A stretch of 64,000 bases of DNA from the NCBI GenBank assembly GCA_028023455.1, contig JAQFVV010000252.1, forward strand, positions 1,267,349 through 1,331,348, in the 5' to 3' direction. Under the pieces are notes generated by a model. That model saw only the letters and a program-made list of their open reading frames with translations. It had not been told where the DNA came from and did not search any database. Within the stretch, counting starts at the first letter, position 1. The number at the start of each line of letters is the position of its first letter. Shown piece by piece: positions 1-13,034 of the stretch. This DNA is from Epiperipatus broadwayi (lineage: Eukaryota; Onychophora; Udeonychophora; Euonychophora; Peripatidae). A program made the position numbers and the translations under genes.

Positions 1-93
1 TATCAGGTATTTGTGTTTTATCTCTGTCGGTGATCCTTTGGTCATGAAAAATACTTGGCTACCCATATCCAAGAATGCACATACTTCCACTAT
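1..93 (-). pseudogene. Retropepsin-like aspartic protease remnant
   Basis: The minus-strand frame gives an open stretch of 31 codons containing FLDMGSQVFFMTKGSP. Retroviral and gypsy proteases carry a hydrophobic-hydrophobic-D-T/S-G-S/A motif; here the Asp and Gly are kept and the middle residue is Met. It lies downstream of the capsid-like remnant, as expected for gag-protease order. It is cut by the window edge, so the flap region cannot be checked. Confidence 0.5.
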
Positions 94-700
94 ACTAATA
101 CTAATATGCACTATGGGACATGACTCAAGTGGAACCTCAGATCAGGTTTCCTCTGCTTCTGTCATTATTACATTCCTTATTGCATTCACTGGACTCTGGT
201 GGGAGGAACTAACTAATATGGTTCCCTGTAGTTTAATAGCACTTGGTTCCTATATGGTTCTTTCACTCTGGTATGGCTATTTGATTTCCTCCTTCCAAGG
301 TTTTAAATATGTTTGGCTACTGGTTACCATCGATTGACACCCCAGGGATTGTATCCAGCACTTTTTCTCTGATGGTTCTTTGGGACCTGGTGTAAAATCA
401 ATGGTTGTTAAAAAACCCAGTCATGTTCTCTATGGTTTGAACCCAACATGCCACCATCATCTGATGCACTCTAGTAGGCATATTTTGCTAGAAAATCCAG
501 ATTATCTGGGTGTCTGTGAATGGAAAGGCAATCAGGGATCTGAGAGAAGCTATCTGTCTCAAAAAGAATTGAGTGTAGGTTTCTTTAACTAATAACCCAC
601 ATTTCTCTAAGTATAGAATGATAGATGCCCCCTGATGTTCCTCACTCCAGAAAGTATTGCGCATGGCAGAAGAATATTGATCGAAATTTTGCAGTTTCTC

Positions 701-912
701 ATTGCAGCAATCCCATCAGGATTTGACATATCTGTGTAAATAATGAATAATAAGGTCTACCTGCTCAACCATGGCGACCTTCTGAAACTGAAATAGCTCC
801 TTCATTTCTTATTGCAGCAATCCTATCAGGATTTGACATATCTGTGTAAATAATGAATAGCAAAGTTTACCTGGTCAACCATGGGGACCTTCTGAAACTG
901 AAATAGCTCCTT
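701..912. repeat. Tandem duplication, unit ~112 bp, inside gag relic
   Basis: Two adjacent copies, about 701-800 and 812-912, share blocks such as GGATTTGACATATCTGTGTA and CCTTCTGAAACTGAAATAGC. They differ at scattered positions. The unit lies within the capsid-like part of the minus-strand gag relic and probably arose by local slippage after the element died. Confidence 0.75.
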
Positions 913-2639
913 TAATCTTTTTAAGTGGATCTTTGGGTTTTCTCCTACTTCTCATTTGAAAGACTTAACCTGGATGAACTTGACTAAGCCCATGGGTGCA
1001 TTTAATGATGATACTACTAATCCAATTGTACTTAATTTACCTGCCTCATCCATTAGATTTAAATCATTCCTGCATGGGACAACCAACTGCTCATTTCCTG
1101 TAATCATGATATTCCATATGTTGCCCTTCATCTCCCCCTCCCCTTGCTAGGAATATATTTGGAACTGTTGATGGTCTTACTAACTTATATATCTGTTTTA
1201 CTCTGGCTATTGGCTTGGTTATTAGCAGCTGAATTAATTTCTATGTTCACTTTTTGTGCTTCTTTCACTTCTGCAAGATCTTTCTTTAACTCTGAATACT
1301 CTCAGTAATGATATTCCTTTCCTGGGCTACCACTTTATTTTTATGTGCCCAGTTTTCCTTCAATTCATATATCTCATCTCTTATCTCACTCTGCATTTCC
1401 TCATATTTCTTAAACTTGTTGTTTAAGTTCATTTCAATTATAGAGACCTCCTTAAGAACCACTTTCTGCTGCTACACCTGACCTCTAATGTCCCTAATCT
1501 CTCCCTTGATTGATATTATTACTTTATTATTCTCCTCCTCACTCTTTGTTTAACATTCCTGTGAGATCCACTTGAACTTCTTTGTATTTCTGTTGGCAGC
1601 TGATCAACAGTTTCTGCAAGCCTCTACATAGCTTTTCTTCTCCCTTTCTTCCTCTTCTTGCTTAATTGTTTCCATTTCTTCCTTGCACTTTCAGCTTCCC
1701 TCTCTAATTTCCATTTCCAAGGTCTCAAAGCATTGTTCCATTTTCTGTTTATTTTCTGCCATCTCAGTTTAAACTTTCTGTCCCTTTCTTCTTTTTCCTG
1801 GTTATTTTTCCAGATCTCATTCTTTTGCATCTAGCTTAATTTGCTTCACTATTTTGACCATCTCAAGTTTAAACTCTATCCCTTTTTTCTGCATCCTGTC
1901 TGAGCTGTTTCCACAATAAATTCATATTCCAGCACTCCCTCTTAACTTCCTCTATCAGATTCTGTTCCAACATTTCTGGGCTTAAATTTTCCAAAATGGT
2001 GGCAGCTCTTTCTGTCTAGGCTTCTTCCTTATACTGGCTGGAGCTCCCTTCTTCTTCTGTGTTGCCCTCTATGCTGCTACCATCATCCACAATCTCTCTT
2101 TCTGACCTCAATATATTACCCCTACACTTTTCTGCTTTTCCTGCCTCCACCTTTTCCCCTTCACTCACTACTTCTGTTTCCTCCTTCATACTGATATCCA
2201 TTCTAATACAAAAAAAAATTTTTTAATGAATCTATTTGACTTGCTGTGATTTCTTTACTCACTTGATAACTCAGCTGTTTGCTGCTCTCCATAAAAATGA
2301 CCTCTTTACCACCATCCTAGCTCTTGCCCTGCCTAACTCTTAATATATATAAATTCACACCAATACAAATTCATTTTATTTGATCAAAACCACCCAACAT
2401 TAAAATGTAAATAAAATTTTAATATTAAGATTAATAAATATCACTCATCCCCTGGTCTCTTCTTTCAGCTGCTTTTCTTTAAATAGATTTAAATAGTTCA
2501 TGATTATAGTATTACATTTTGCTTACACATCTGTGCTCATTCAAAATACATTTAACTTTTGATTTGACCTTGCCTCATTGTTTTCATTCTCTTTTTTCAA
2601 TCCCAATTCATAAAGATTAGTTTTAAAATAATGGGTCCC

Positions 2640-2995
2640 CCTTTCTTTTAATCTAATGTTGTCTTTCCTTACCCTGATGACAAATTTATGAGGATAACTC
2701 ATCATCTATTCAAATCATCCTTGAATGCCAGTCACCAGTGAGTAGGAAAGTTTACATATAATATTTTACAAACTATATTATCCCTTGAGTTTTACTATGC
2801 ATTAATACAACAATAAAATATTAGTATTCAGAGCCATGGAAATAATTGGCATGCTCCACAATTGTATCCAAATACGAAGAAAAAAATTTATTTTATATAT
2901 GTTTGGCTCATCATGTGTGGTCAGTTCAGTGCCAGGAAAATAATTAACATGTCCCACAATTGGCATTCAAATGCAGAGAAAAAATATGCTATGTA
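2640..2995 (-). mobile_element. LTR-retrotransposon leader (untranslated region)
   Basis: This stretch aligns by eye with 38920-39302: both contain GACAAATTTAT followed by AGAGGAT or GAGGAT, CAT-CTNNTCAAAT-like text, a CCATGG-AAATAA block and a CCCACAATT block ending in GAGAAAAAATAT just before the LTR. In both places it sits between the LTR and the coding side, as a minus-strand 5-prime leader should. The young element at 15800-15854 has a weakly similar sequence beside its LTR. No clear primer-binding site was identified. Confidence 0.55.
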
Positions 2996-3500
2996 ATGGT
3001 CAATTTTATACATCCATGTAACAGAAACAAGAGTCCAGGAAAAGAGACCAAAGCTACCAGTACGAAATGGTAAGATCTCTAGACTGACCATGCTTCAACT
3101 CATTTACCCATGCTCCAAGACTCAATACCCTATGAATGACATGCTTGACAGTACATTCGCATAACCTTACTTTGTAGCTGGCATAGATCAGGGAGAAACA
3201 TGAAACAGGGTTGAATTGGATTGACTGAATAATGAAACAGAAAATGAAACAAATTCATTTTATACATTTATTGATAATTAATGAATAAATAATAACAAAA
3301 TTTATATATATATAATATTAGCATATTAAATGCATGCAGGCAGTATAGTGAATGAAAAGATGGATAAATTATTCTCATTTTACAGATTAATTATGGAGAT
3401 GTTTATATCCTTAATAACCAAAGTGTTACATGAAAGGAAGGTTAACTTATTCTCATCTTACAGATCAATTAGAGATGTTTATATAAATGATCATTATTTT
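2996..3500 (-). mobile_element. Degenerate LTR of the left-edge retrotransposon
   Basis: The LTR edge is taken at TATGTAATGGTC, matching TGTAACAGTC at 39303 and TGTAGCGGTC at 31278. Shared blocks further in include ACCCTATGAATGACAT (3128-3143 region) and an AT-rich core. The outer end is uncertain. Two tandem copies of a ~78-bp unit containing TTATTCTC-T-TTACAGAT, at about 3365 and 3447, fall in its outer part. Confidence 0.5.
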
Positions 3501-4823
3501 TATAAAATTTTGTCAATTCCTATCCTTAGATGGTGGCTGCCATTTCATAAGTGATTGTATTAGCCCTTGATCAACAATTAATTATGCATTTTATAATTAA
3601 TGACATACTATATCTAAAGATGAGAGTATAAACCAGCTCAAATAACCTAAATTGAACTTGGCTTTCAAGAACTTAGACTAATGTTGAATATTTATTATGA
3701 GAAGGTAAAGTTGGCTGCTCCAGCTTTGGCACCAACAAAAAATAATAATAAAAGTCCTGCAGATGGATTAATGAATCAAGGGTTTTCATGACAAACACTG
3801 ATACCCTGGGATCGAATGTCATGCTGCTTGAGAAAAAAGGAACATTTAGTTCTAATGGCAGGGTGACATATGCTAGACTGGCCTTAAACCAGGGTTCACT
3901 AATGCACTACACTATAAAGGAAGATGTGCTGGCTTAACTGTTTAAGAAAAATATGCAGCAAAACATGAAATATTTAAATAAGGAATTTCATCCACCAAGC
4001 AATAGAAAGTATTATATATTTAATATTATGTGTAATAGGATGATAGCTTAATTAGCTTAATCAACAGAAGTCAATTCTTATGTAGCTTTTTAATAAATAT
4101 ATATATATATATATATATATACACACCACTAAAGGGAATAAATTACATAATCTTTACTTTATCCTGTTTAATCCATTTGCTCTTTATCATTTAACTATTA
4201 TCTAAGAAGGGAAAGTATATTTGAGTGGACTTAGTAAATATATTAACAAGCAAATATACTTTGAAATGTCTTCAGGTTTAGTTCAATACTTATTACAATA
4301 TAAATTTAAGTTTGAGGATTGTATTATTGAAGCAAGCCCCATTATAAACTTAAAATCAATAAATAATTAATAGTAATAATGAGTGCAGAGTGAGTCATTA
4401 TTATTACAGCATAGGATTTTAAACAGCATGCAGAAAAGATAATGCTATGAAAATAATTATACAAAGATATTTAAAATATTATCTTTTTTAAAATGTATTA
4501 AAATTAATTGCTCGCTCTTTCAAGGCATTAGCAGAATAATCAAAAAGAAAATATAAACACAACTGCAGTGATAGAATAATTTAAATTATGAAAAATATTT
4601 AGTTTGTTTCTTTAACAGAAAAGAATTACAAATGAAGCAGGTCATTTATATTATTTTAAATAAACTAATTTAGATACCATTTGAAACATTATTATTTTAA
4701 CATTATGGAAGGATTTTAACTTTGAGTTAGATGTAGTTACTTTTAGGTATGTTTAGCTAGCTAGAATTTATATAGTTTTAAAAATTAATACAGAGCTCTG
4801 TGGTTTTGGAATTAATTTAGCAA
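3501..4823. other. Non-coding AT-rich stretch
   Basis: No gene was recognised. A slightly more GC-rich patch at 3700-3910 may be outer LTR (U3-like) sequence of the element on the left, but it matches nothing else here. An AT-dinucleotide tract lies at about 4098-4122. Confidence 0.4.
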
Positions 4824-5024
4824 TTATCTGTTCAGTTGGAGACATAGGTGCTTAAATTGCAGGCTTGGTGAGCTTCTTCCTTGAATGACTTGAGGCATCA
4901 TCTTCTTTATTAGGCTAGGCTATGGATCTTCTGGAAGTGTTCTAGTTGTTGCAGCATTGGATGGGAGCAAAGCCCTGCTCTTCTCTTCATGGAGATATAG
5001 CAAAGACTGCCTTTTCTTAGCCAG
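4824..5024 (-). pseudogene. Unrecognised coding relic with one in-frame stop
   Basis: On the minus strand from 5024 the frame runs about 66 codons with a single internal stop. It includes LLYLHEEKSRALLPSNAATT and, after the stop, KKMMPQVIQGRSSPSLQF. The patch is clearly richer in GC than its surroundings, which is typical of a transposon or pseudogene fragment in this window. I do not recognise the family. It could equally be a non-coding repeat that happens to lack stops. Confidence 0.3.
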
Positions 5025-8000
5025 ACATTTTAAAAATTAAGCTGACCTGGATTTTGTTGGAAACTTCTTTCATAAAATGGAGTATGTATATTCTAAGCTT
5101 GAAATATTGCCTATTTATATGTTTTTCAGCAGAAGCACTTACTCTTTCAGAATTTATGTTGCCTCAAAACCCATTAACTCTAAAATTTACCTTAAAATTA
5201 CAAGATTGTACAATTTTAATTTTAAATCAATTTTCGAGGAATTATAAATTTCCCTTAGGCCATCCAATAGTGCGGGTTCAGTGATTTTATTGTAAGACCA
5301 TTTTGTTGTAAACAATTTCAATTATATCAATTAACAAAAATTTTTTAAGTGATTTTTATTTTTACCTACTGCAGGTATGGCAGTTCAATGAAATTCTTGT
5401 TTACAACAAAAATCGGTTTTAATTACTAATTATAAACTTTTACTTTTAATTACTAGAAAAGAAAAAAAACCTTTTTAACATACTTCCATTATGCCACTCC
5501 TATATACATTATAATATGGGCTGGATTATATATCCACATACGAATTTAATAAATTGACTGAAAATATTAATTCTATAATAAAACATTTCTTATTAAATAT
5601 TACATGACATTTATGTACTATAATTATTAATCCTGTTTATTTATAGCATTTGTTCGGATGTGAATATATTATGCTGTATAAGGAGCCATGATGGTAGATT
5701 TTAATGCTTCATTTTATATAAGATTTGAACATTTAAATAAGGTTTGAACCTAGCACAGATGAGTAGGACATCAGGTTGATGGTGAAATGGTAAGGAATTA
5801 GAAAGTTACCATTTCACTATTATCACAATTTTTTATGCAAACATAAATTGTATTAAATGTTTTTGTTTGTGTGTTTGTTTTTTTACAAATATTTACATTC
5901 TTTAATGCTTTTAATGGTAGATCTTTGTAAAATATTGCAAGATCATGGCCTTTCAAAAATATAATTAGACTAAATGCATATATCACTAGTTAAAGTCTTT
6001 AATAAAACGGGTCAAAAATTTGGCTATACCTCACTGGTAAAGAAGATATGAGGCATGTAAATCTAGTAATTGGAATTTTTTATCTAATGGCATTACTGAA
6101 TAAAAAAAGCAAATGCAAACACTGGATAAATGTTAACCCAGTTTGTCTTGAAAATGTTAAAAAGTTATATCAAAATTATGCAACTAATGATAAATTTCAT
6201 TTTTTAATAATATCATAAATTTTCATTTTTTAAATTCCTTTTATTAAACTCAGAAATATAAACTCGTTTTTAAGTAGTAAAGTATATATAACTTTTAAAA
6301 TGCTATTTTAATTAATGTTCTCTAATTAATTTCTCAGAGATACATATATCAATATGCTAATGTTAATACTAAACTCTTAAAATTATGTACTTAAGATAAT
6401 ATTAAATATAAATATATATATACACAAACACTTTTTTTAACAAGTAAGTGTAGTGGTTAATGTCTAGTCTAATGAAAGACTAATAAAAGTTATTAATAAG
6501 TGTAGAATGTTTTGAGTTATAAATATGAATTGTTCTTCATATATCTCGGTGAATAATCCTTAAATTGTCTTTATTTATAATTTTTAATAAGAATCCATTC
6601 TATTATTTTTTCATCGTCACCATTAATTTTTCTGGCTCTTTGAAAACAGATGAATCATGGGTTTATTATTGTTTATATAAAATTTACCAATCAACTTTTA
6701 ATTTGATGGCTAAAGTATTTTAACTTAAGCAAAAGTGGTTAATCTTTTAATGTATTACATACAAATGCTCTTTTTTAAAAAAAATCATTCTTGCTTTCAT
6801 CCCTAACTCTACAATTGAGACATTGTTTGCCAAGACAACATTTTATGCAAAATCGAGATGATTTGAGGAATATCTTCTTTTTTTTTTTACTTTATTAGCT
6901 TTTCATTTTAATCTACAAAATATTGTTGTAAATAAAGTTATAATTGTTTTTTATAAAGATGTAATTGCAATTCCACGAATATTAATGTTGATTTAGAGAA
7001 ATAAAATTACTCTGTGAGCTTAGTGTCATTATGAAACCTAATCACACTTGCTGTGTAAAAATAAAATAACTGAATGACTTTACTGCTTGGGAATTCTTAA
7101 AAATTGAATGCTGGTAGTAAAATAGCTGGTAGCCATCCATAGATCTTAAACTCCAGAGTCTGCTCTTCTGATACTGCACCAAACCACCCAGGGCACGTAT
7201 TCAGATGTAAATTCTTTTTATTCACCGCTATTATGTCATTTAGTGTAAATTTTATATGTAATAGGATTATATCTTAATATCCTAAGACGTTATTCAATGC
7301 AGAAATACTTATAGAGAGAAATCTTTTTCTTAATTCAATACAATGTGGACAACTCGGTTTTTTTTCTATAACTTGTTATAATATTTTAATATAAACTATG
7401 GCACTTAACTAATTTTAAATCAAGTTTTTCGAAAACTTTCCACTGATGATTTCTAATGCCTACTAAGATTATAATTTAATTGACAGAAAATCAATATACC
7501 TTCCATTTCCAATAATCTTTATTTAATATTACAATTTTCCATTCTTCTAATATAATATAATATTATATAGAATTTTCATGTTTAGTTTTACCAACACTTG
7601 TTCTTTGTCCTCACCTGTTTCTTTTTATCTGTCTATAATAATTCTACCATTTCCTCAGTTTTTTTGCTTTTTTCAATAATTTAATTGTATGTCTCTTTTA
7701 CAAAATGTTTGTCGTAATTTTATGTTATATACAAGTTTATGTGTGTTCATGCGTGGATAAAGCAGCTTGAATTTTTGCGCATAAAAGAAACCAGCTGTTT
7801 ACAATCTCAAACTTCCATTTGTAAAACTGATTTTTCTTTCTATGACATAAAATGTAATGAACAATTTATTTACTAAAATCGACGCGATAAATTAATTATT
7901 ACCTGCAAAATAATTTATCTGATTTTTTGTTATTATTATCAGTAATTTAATGACTCATCTTTTTTAAAAAAACTGTTAAATGTAAGTTTTCTCCTCACCC

Positions 8001-8480
8001 CCAACCCCCAATATAAAAAGTAAATTTAACAATGTTAATTTAGTTTTGTGATTCCAGAGCAGAAAACGCAGCAGGTCAGAACTTAACCGCTGATGCACTC
8101 TTAAATGGTTAGCTATATTCTGCTGGAGAGTTCTCGTCACTAAATATTTTGCTCGCATCACCGGTTTTCCGCTTTCAGAACTCTTTCACTTTAAATAAAG
8201 TTTTAAAAAAATTAGTTACTTATTTATATAATTTCATAATTCCATTTTTTATATCATATGCTATTAATGTTGATATTTTAAATAAAATAAACTATCTAGG
8301 TAACAAAAAATCCATCTGAAATTATTTCATAATTTAATCTAGACAAAATAATAAATGGGAACAATCGAATTTATTTATATGTTTAAACCAAAGTGTCTTT
8401 AGTAATTATGGTTAAAAGCATTTTATAATTATTTATTATTAGTTTCATACGCTAACTTCTCCATAACACTTTATTGATTA
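5025..8480. other. Non-coding AT-rich stretch
   Basis: Very AT-rich sequence with short homopolymers and AT tracts. A perfect 12-bp-arm hairpin at 5782-5817 is listed separately. A patch at 8040-8170 is a little richer in GC but its 61-codon minus-strand frame resembles nothing known. I see no gene. Confidence 0.5.
5782..5817. repeat. Perfect hairpin, 12-bp arms
   Basis: GTGAAATGGTAA (5782-5793) is followed after 12 bases by its exact reverse complement (5806-5817). Similar hairpins built on a GTGAAA/AAATGG arm occur at 13796-13841 and 19487-19517. Their role is unknown; they may mark the end of a dispersed element. Confidence 0.7.
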
Positions 8481-9400
8481 CATGTTAATTCAAAAATCTC
8501 TAAGACTTATTATGTGGAAGAATTCACTTTATATTTTAATGTTTACATACCTATTGCATCGGTACATCATGTCGAACGGGATGGAACGATATCAACAAGT
8601 ACAACCACCTAATAAACAATTATTTGATTATTACCAAGGAAGGGTTCACGGTTTATATTACAACCATCATTGCATGGTATTATCCATGTAGCTTTGCCAA
8701 TTTCAACTAATAATATAAAATTCATCCAGGTGGAGTATTTGTCAGCTATGGCTAGCTTGTGGGATTTATTGGTTTAAGCCAACAGATTTCCCAAATGGTA
8801 TATACTGCACCATACTCATATTACCATTTTCATACCATTCAAACTTGTGACTGCACAAATATAATTGATATACTACTTTGAAGCCAAGATACGTCTCATT
8901 AAATGTACCCAAAACTCTTATATTATAAAGAAAAATATCCATAATCAACATCAACATCTAGGTAATTGTTTGCTCATTCATCAATAATTTAAACAAATAA
9001 GTCTAAGGTATATGTGATTAAATCCTTTTACAGAGACATGAGGGAAATCTATTATATACCTCAAGCCCCATATGTCATATTCAATAATAAAATAATTTAT
9101 ACAATTTACATATTTATATCCCCTTTCAGTTATGGATGTGGAACTATTTCTATGAATCTCTGTAATCACTTAATAATGTTATGACAGTCATAATCCTAAT
9201 ATACATATAAACACCTTATACAATTGTCATTGATGATGATGAATAAATTATAACCAACTAACATAATTTATATCTATCATTCAAACTAGGCATGGAATCT
9301 TAGATCCCTATTAATTATGAGATTAAATCAAACCAATGATGATGACAAACAACCACCCCCTGATGGTGATCAGATGACCAGGTATATGTGTTGTGAATTA
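8481..9400. other. Unassigned, moderately complex sequence
   Basis: This stretch is less monotonous than its neighbours. It holds three frames of 61-69 codons (one plus, two minus) that match no family I recognise. A plus-strand patch near 9335-9385 reads DDDKQPPPDGDQMTRY, which may be a coding relic. A decayed mobile element is the likeliest explanation, but nothing diagnostic remains. Confidence 0.25.
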
Positions 9401-10480
9401 ATTAAATAATAAAACTAAAAATAACAATAATATTAATAATAATAACACTAAAGTAAAAATATTATATAACTCTGTTGCTTTTTAATAAAACAAATTTCTG
9501 ATCATTCAATTGACTTTAATTATTATATTAATCGAAATAATACATCAGTAAAAAAATACTATATGTGTAACAAAAGAAGAGAATTAAATACATATTTTTT
9601 TTCCATCCATTTAAGCTAAGCTGGTTTAAAATGAAATATTCCAATAACAAAAAAAAATTTCATTTAATACTTATTCAATATTTTCTCCCAGCTTTATTAT
9701 ATATGTTATAAATGCAATATAAAAATCATTTACACAGTGTGTGTGTTCACTTTTATACATGTGAATCCATGCTATACTAATTTGCTCACTGAAGGTAAAA
9801 AAAAAAAAAGAAAACCTATTAAGCATTAAGATTTTAGTATAACCTATTCTAACTTATCTTAACGTATATCTGTATAAGCAGTCATCTACACACACTAGTG
9901 ATATGTTGACATATATATCATGTTAAAACATGTTCCCTTCATATTATTAAATTACAAATAAATCATATATACAAAAAAAATTATTTAAATCTTGAGCAAA
10001 GCAACATTTATATCAAATTTAAATATGTAAAATAAAGATAAAAAAAAACAAAATCTATACTGACAGATTGCTCATGTACTGTTGGTTATCCTATTAATGG
10101 CTAGGTAACCCAATCAATGACAATAATAAATGAAAAATATATTAAATTACAATAAAAAATATTCAAAGATAATAAAAATTAAGTATAACCTCAAAATGTA
10201 TTTGTAATGTTGTTATGCATAATGATAATTAATAATAAAAAACTTATAATGTTTATGTATTTAAAAAAATTATGTTTGATCCATAGAAGGAGATTCAAAT
10301 GACTACTTTAAATAAGTAAAAAAAAGATTAACAAATTTTTAAAGTTACCAGTCCATTTTTCAGTTCTTGAGAATGTCCAAGCTGAGACAAAAGACTGCTC
10401 TCTTGTCTATATTTTCAGGCTTATTTCTGGCACTCCTAATGAAAATAAAAGAAAACTTTTAAAAACTGCTTAAGAGAATA
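9401..10480. other. Non-coding AT-rich stretch
   Basis: Nothing beyond AT-rich sequence and short A or AT tracts was seen. Confidence 0.5.
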
Positions 10481-10559
10481 GTTGAGGCTTGATGAGCATC
10501 ATCTTCTTTCTTTTCTTTTTTCTTTTCCCTCTTTTTAAAGATAATAATTCTTTAATAAA

Positions 10560-11200
10560 CCATGGGATGGAAAAGAAGTCTTTGAGACAAAATGTGGCCT
10601 TGGTGTGGTTAACTAAAAATATGGCCATTCTCTGGATCTTAAATATATATGCATGCAGACAAAATGGTTTAACTCATGGTCATTTGGATCTTGGGACAAA
10701 ATAATGCAATTTAACAATGCATTATTCCTTCTTAACTGCTAAGAAAAGATACAAATACAGAGTCCATTTTTTCTTAAAGCAACAGTTTATATATTCTTAT
10801 AACACCATTTTACTTTTAGCTTCATTTTGGGAATTGAATCTTTATGAAACCTGATGAAGATTTATTGATTTCTTTCACTGTTCCTGCCTTTTCCAAAACT
10901 CTTTTCATAACACAGATATATATATAGTTTTCTCTTGAATAACTTAAATGCAATATTATTCATATATCAACACATCTCTGGTTATAGTATATAAAGTAAT
11001 ACTTCAACACTTTGCTGCTTGAAAATCTATCTTTTCTTTCATTGGCACATTAAACTTTTTCTTCTCTGATTTTCCATCTCTCAAGCTCTCATATTTAATA
11101 ATAGTGAGCTCATTTTTGGGTATTTCATTAATAACCTCATTACTCTCGGAATTCGAGCTCAGAGTAGAAATCAAAATTGACTCTCTTCAGGCATTTCCAC
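10560..11200 (-). pseudogene. Possible decayed coding region, family unknown
   Basis: Several minus-strand pieces look coding. About 11031-11180 gives ~50 open codons including NSESNEVINEIPKNELTIIK and GKSEKKKFNVPMKEKI; about 10840-10925 gives MKRVLEKAGTVKEINKSSSG. They are in different frames and broken by stops. The charged, Lys/Glu-rich composition resembles the gag N-termini elsewhere in this window, so it may be an older element into which the LTR element at 11260 inserted. This is inference from composition only. Confidence 0.25.
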
Positions 11201-11259
11201 AAATATCCCATAATAATGATAAATTTAGTATAAGCTATATATAACTTTTTTATAAATAT

Positions 11260-11723
11260 TGTAACGGTCAGAAAACGTGTGACTCGTAAACATAGTGCAG
11301 AATTCGACCACCATACAGAACAGCAGCACCATCGAGTAGCGAAGCCACCCATGGTACTGAGTTCGAACATAGTTTATCGGTTCCACAATACAATCCACGA
11401 AACAACGCATCTGATGCGACATTAGTAAATATTTCCTTAGGCACGGTGGTCAGAGAGATGCAAGAGATTCATGATTTTATTCTCGAGTTAGCCAATAATC
11501 AAACTAATATTAATTAAACATTCATATTTACATAATCGAGGAAATATTAGATAGAATGGGTATCGAATAAATGAAACGTAATTGCAGACATATAGTTTAA
11601 AATTATTTATTAATACATTTTAATAAAACATTTATTAATAATATTTTAGAAATTGAAAGCTTCAGTAGCGGAATTTGCGACATGATAATATTTTAAAGAG
11701 TACATTTTTTATTTAGACATTAT
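11260..11723 (-). repeat. Left (3-prime) LTR, shared part
   Basis: Direct copy of 15855-16318. It starts TGTAACGGTCAG. A TG...CA element would end at 11719 (TTTAGACA). Immediately after it, 11728-11800 resembles the last ~75 bp of the repeat (TTGA-G-TTCAG-AGCGG-ATTT-CGA), a diverged internal tandem copy. The full LTR may therefore extend further right, possibly to about 12405, where AATTCGGCCCGACATTATCA is followed by ACA. Confidence 0.8.
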
Positions 11724-13034
11724 TTTATATTGAGGATTTCAGCAGCGGTATTTCCGATACTGAAATGTTTACAAAAGGAATACATTTATTTGAAGGCGTA
11801 ATCTAGCTACCTAAAATTCTCTAGTGAGTATTTCTAATGCATGCCTGGAAGGATTTATACCTTTGCAATGCAAGAGTCTAAAGTGTGTGTTATAAGAATA
11901 ATGGCAGACATATATTTATTTAATTAAAATATTTATCTATAACTAAGGGCAAACATTTATTTGAGAGTGAATTACGAAGATAATGCAGAGGCGGAGTGAT
12001 ATGTTTAGAATAATAAAACTAAGTAAAGGAACACATGGTACGCTTTAGAAAGGCGATATGGAGTGGCAGTATATTGAAACTGCAATGCCGCGAATGGGTT
12101 TATAAGAGTATCGGGCTGGTCTCTGCCATCGGCCTGACGAAGTAAGGTGTTACATAAGCATAACCAGGGACAAGCGGTCCATGTCGCAGTTTTGCCAGCT
12201 GGCTGCATGACATTGTCAAGTCCTACGGGAGCACCCATTAAGCCCACTTATGTAGGACGACTGGAGTTAATTTCAACCCTGAAGAATCCGGAAATTTCAC
12301 GGCGGAATGGGTCATCACGTCTCTAAAACGTAACACATATATACTTATAAACGATTATGATAAGATTTAAATGGATTTCTAATTCGGCCCGACATTATCA
12401 ACATTTACTAAAGAACGTTGGTGACTCTCAAAGAAATGGGATTTTCTAGAATTATTCATTAAATTTACTAAATACAAAATATATATAAACTGGGAGTTAT
12501 TACAACTAATATGCCAGCCATTTGCGAAGTAGTAGACCCTGCATTACAATAAATGATGCACTGAATGCGTGTCGATTTATATGAAAGTGAAGTTATTAAG
12601 GAAAGTAAATATTAATGAAAATTTGACACGCATTCTTTGTTTCAAGCGATCCTAGATTTAAACTTTGAAAATTGAAATAATTATGAGCATGCAATAATTA
12701 AATAATAACTATAGATAAACATGTAGATTATAGAAATACGCACCCACAAAAGATAGAGTGAGGTAAGCTAGATTATTAGAGAAATTTACATATTAAATTA
12801 ATTATTCAGTTTTAGTTATACATATGGTAGTTTTACATTTTATAATTTAGATAAGTAGTATGAAGTAGAGCTATAGCATATTATTGGAGTACTCTAGAGT
12901 TTGAACACAGACAGGTACCTGTTTTATAAGAAGTTTTCCGAGTCCATTGGTTAAGTAGCAAATAGTTCATGTATGGCAATTCTTTCTTGTATTTAGATAT
13001 TCATTTAATTTCATGGCAGCAGTAGCTTTTTCAT
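11724..13034. other. Internal or extended-LTR sequence, non-coding
   Basis: The stretch includes an unusually GC-rich island at 12040-12330 for this window. Such islands are typical of U3 promoter regions or old internal sequence. The 80-codon minus-strand frame at 12005-12247 resembles nothing known and is probably incidental. The rest is AT-rich without recognised features. Confidence 0.4.

Larger units (their letters stand above)
1..2201 (-). pseudogene. Decayed LTR-retrotransposon gag-protease region (partial, runs off left edge)
   Basis: Read on the minus strand, this stretch looks like the gag-protease part of a gypsy-type LTR retrotransposon. The start near 2201 gives a charged, Glu/Lys-rich N-terminus (MDISMKEETEVV). 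Around 1300-1830 several frames encode charged coiled-coil-like sequence such as EEMQSEIRDEIYELKENW. Near 470-800 a capsid-like stretch reads EKLQNFDQYSSAMRNTFW, with a stop codon directly before a Trp, as if a WW pair had mutated. At 1-93 the frame reads VCAFLDMGSQVFFMTKGSP, which resembles the retropepsin active-site motif LD[TS]GS, here with Met at the Thr/Ser position. Many stops and frameshifts show it is dead. Leader and LTR sequence lie to the right (2640-3500), so transcription would have run leftwards. Pol would lie beyond the window. The family assignment is inference; the protease-like motif is the best single clue. Confidence 0.6.

Noticed and set aside
11140-11422. Minus-strand frames of 65-76 codons, with a close copy at 15835-16017
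   Set aside because: Both lie in the duplicated LTR; the similarity is explained by the LTR pair and there is no protein motif.
12005-12247. 80-codon minus-strand frame in the GC-rich island
   Set aside because: No motif; position suggests LTR U3-like or untranslated sequence of the young element.
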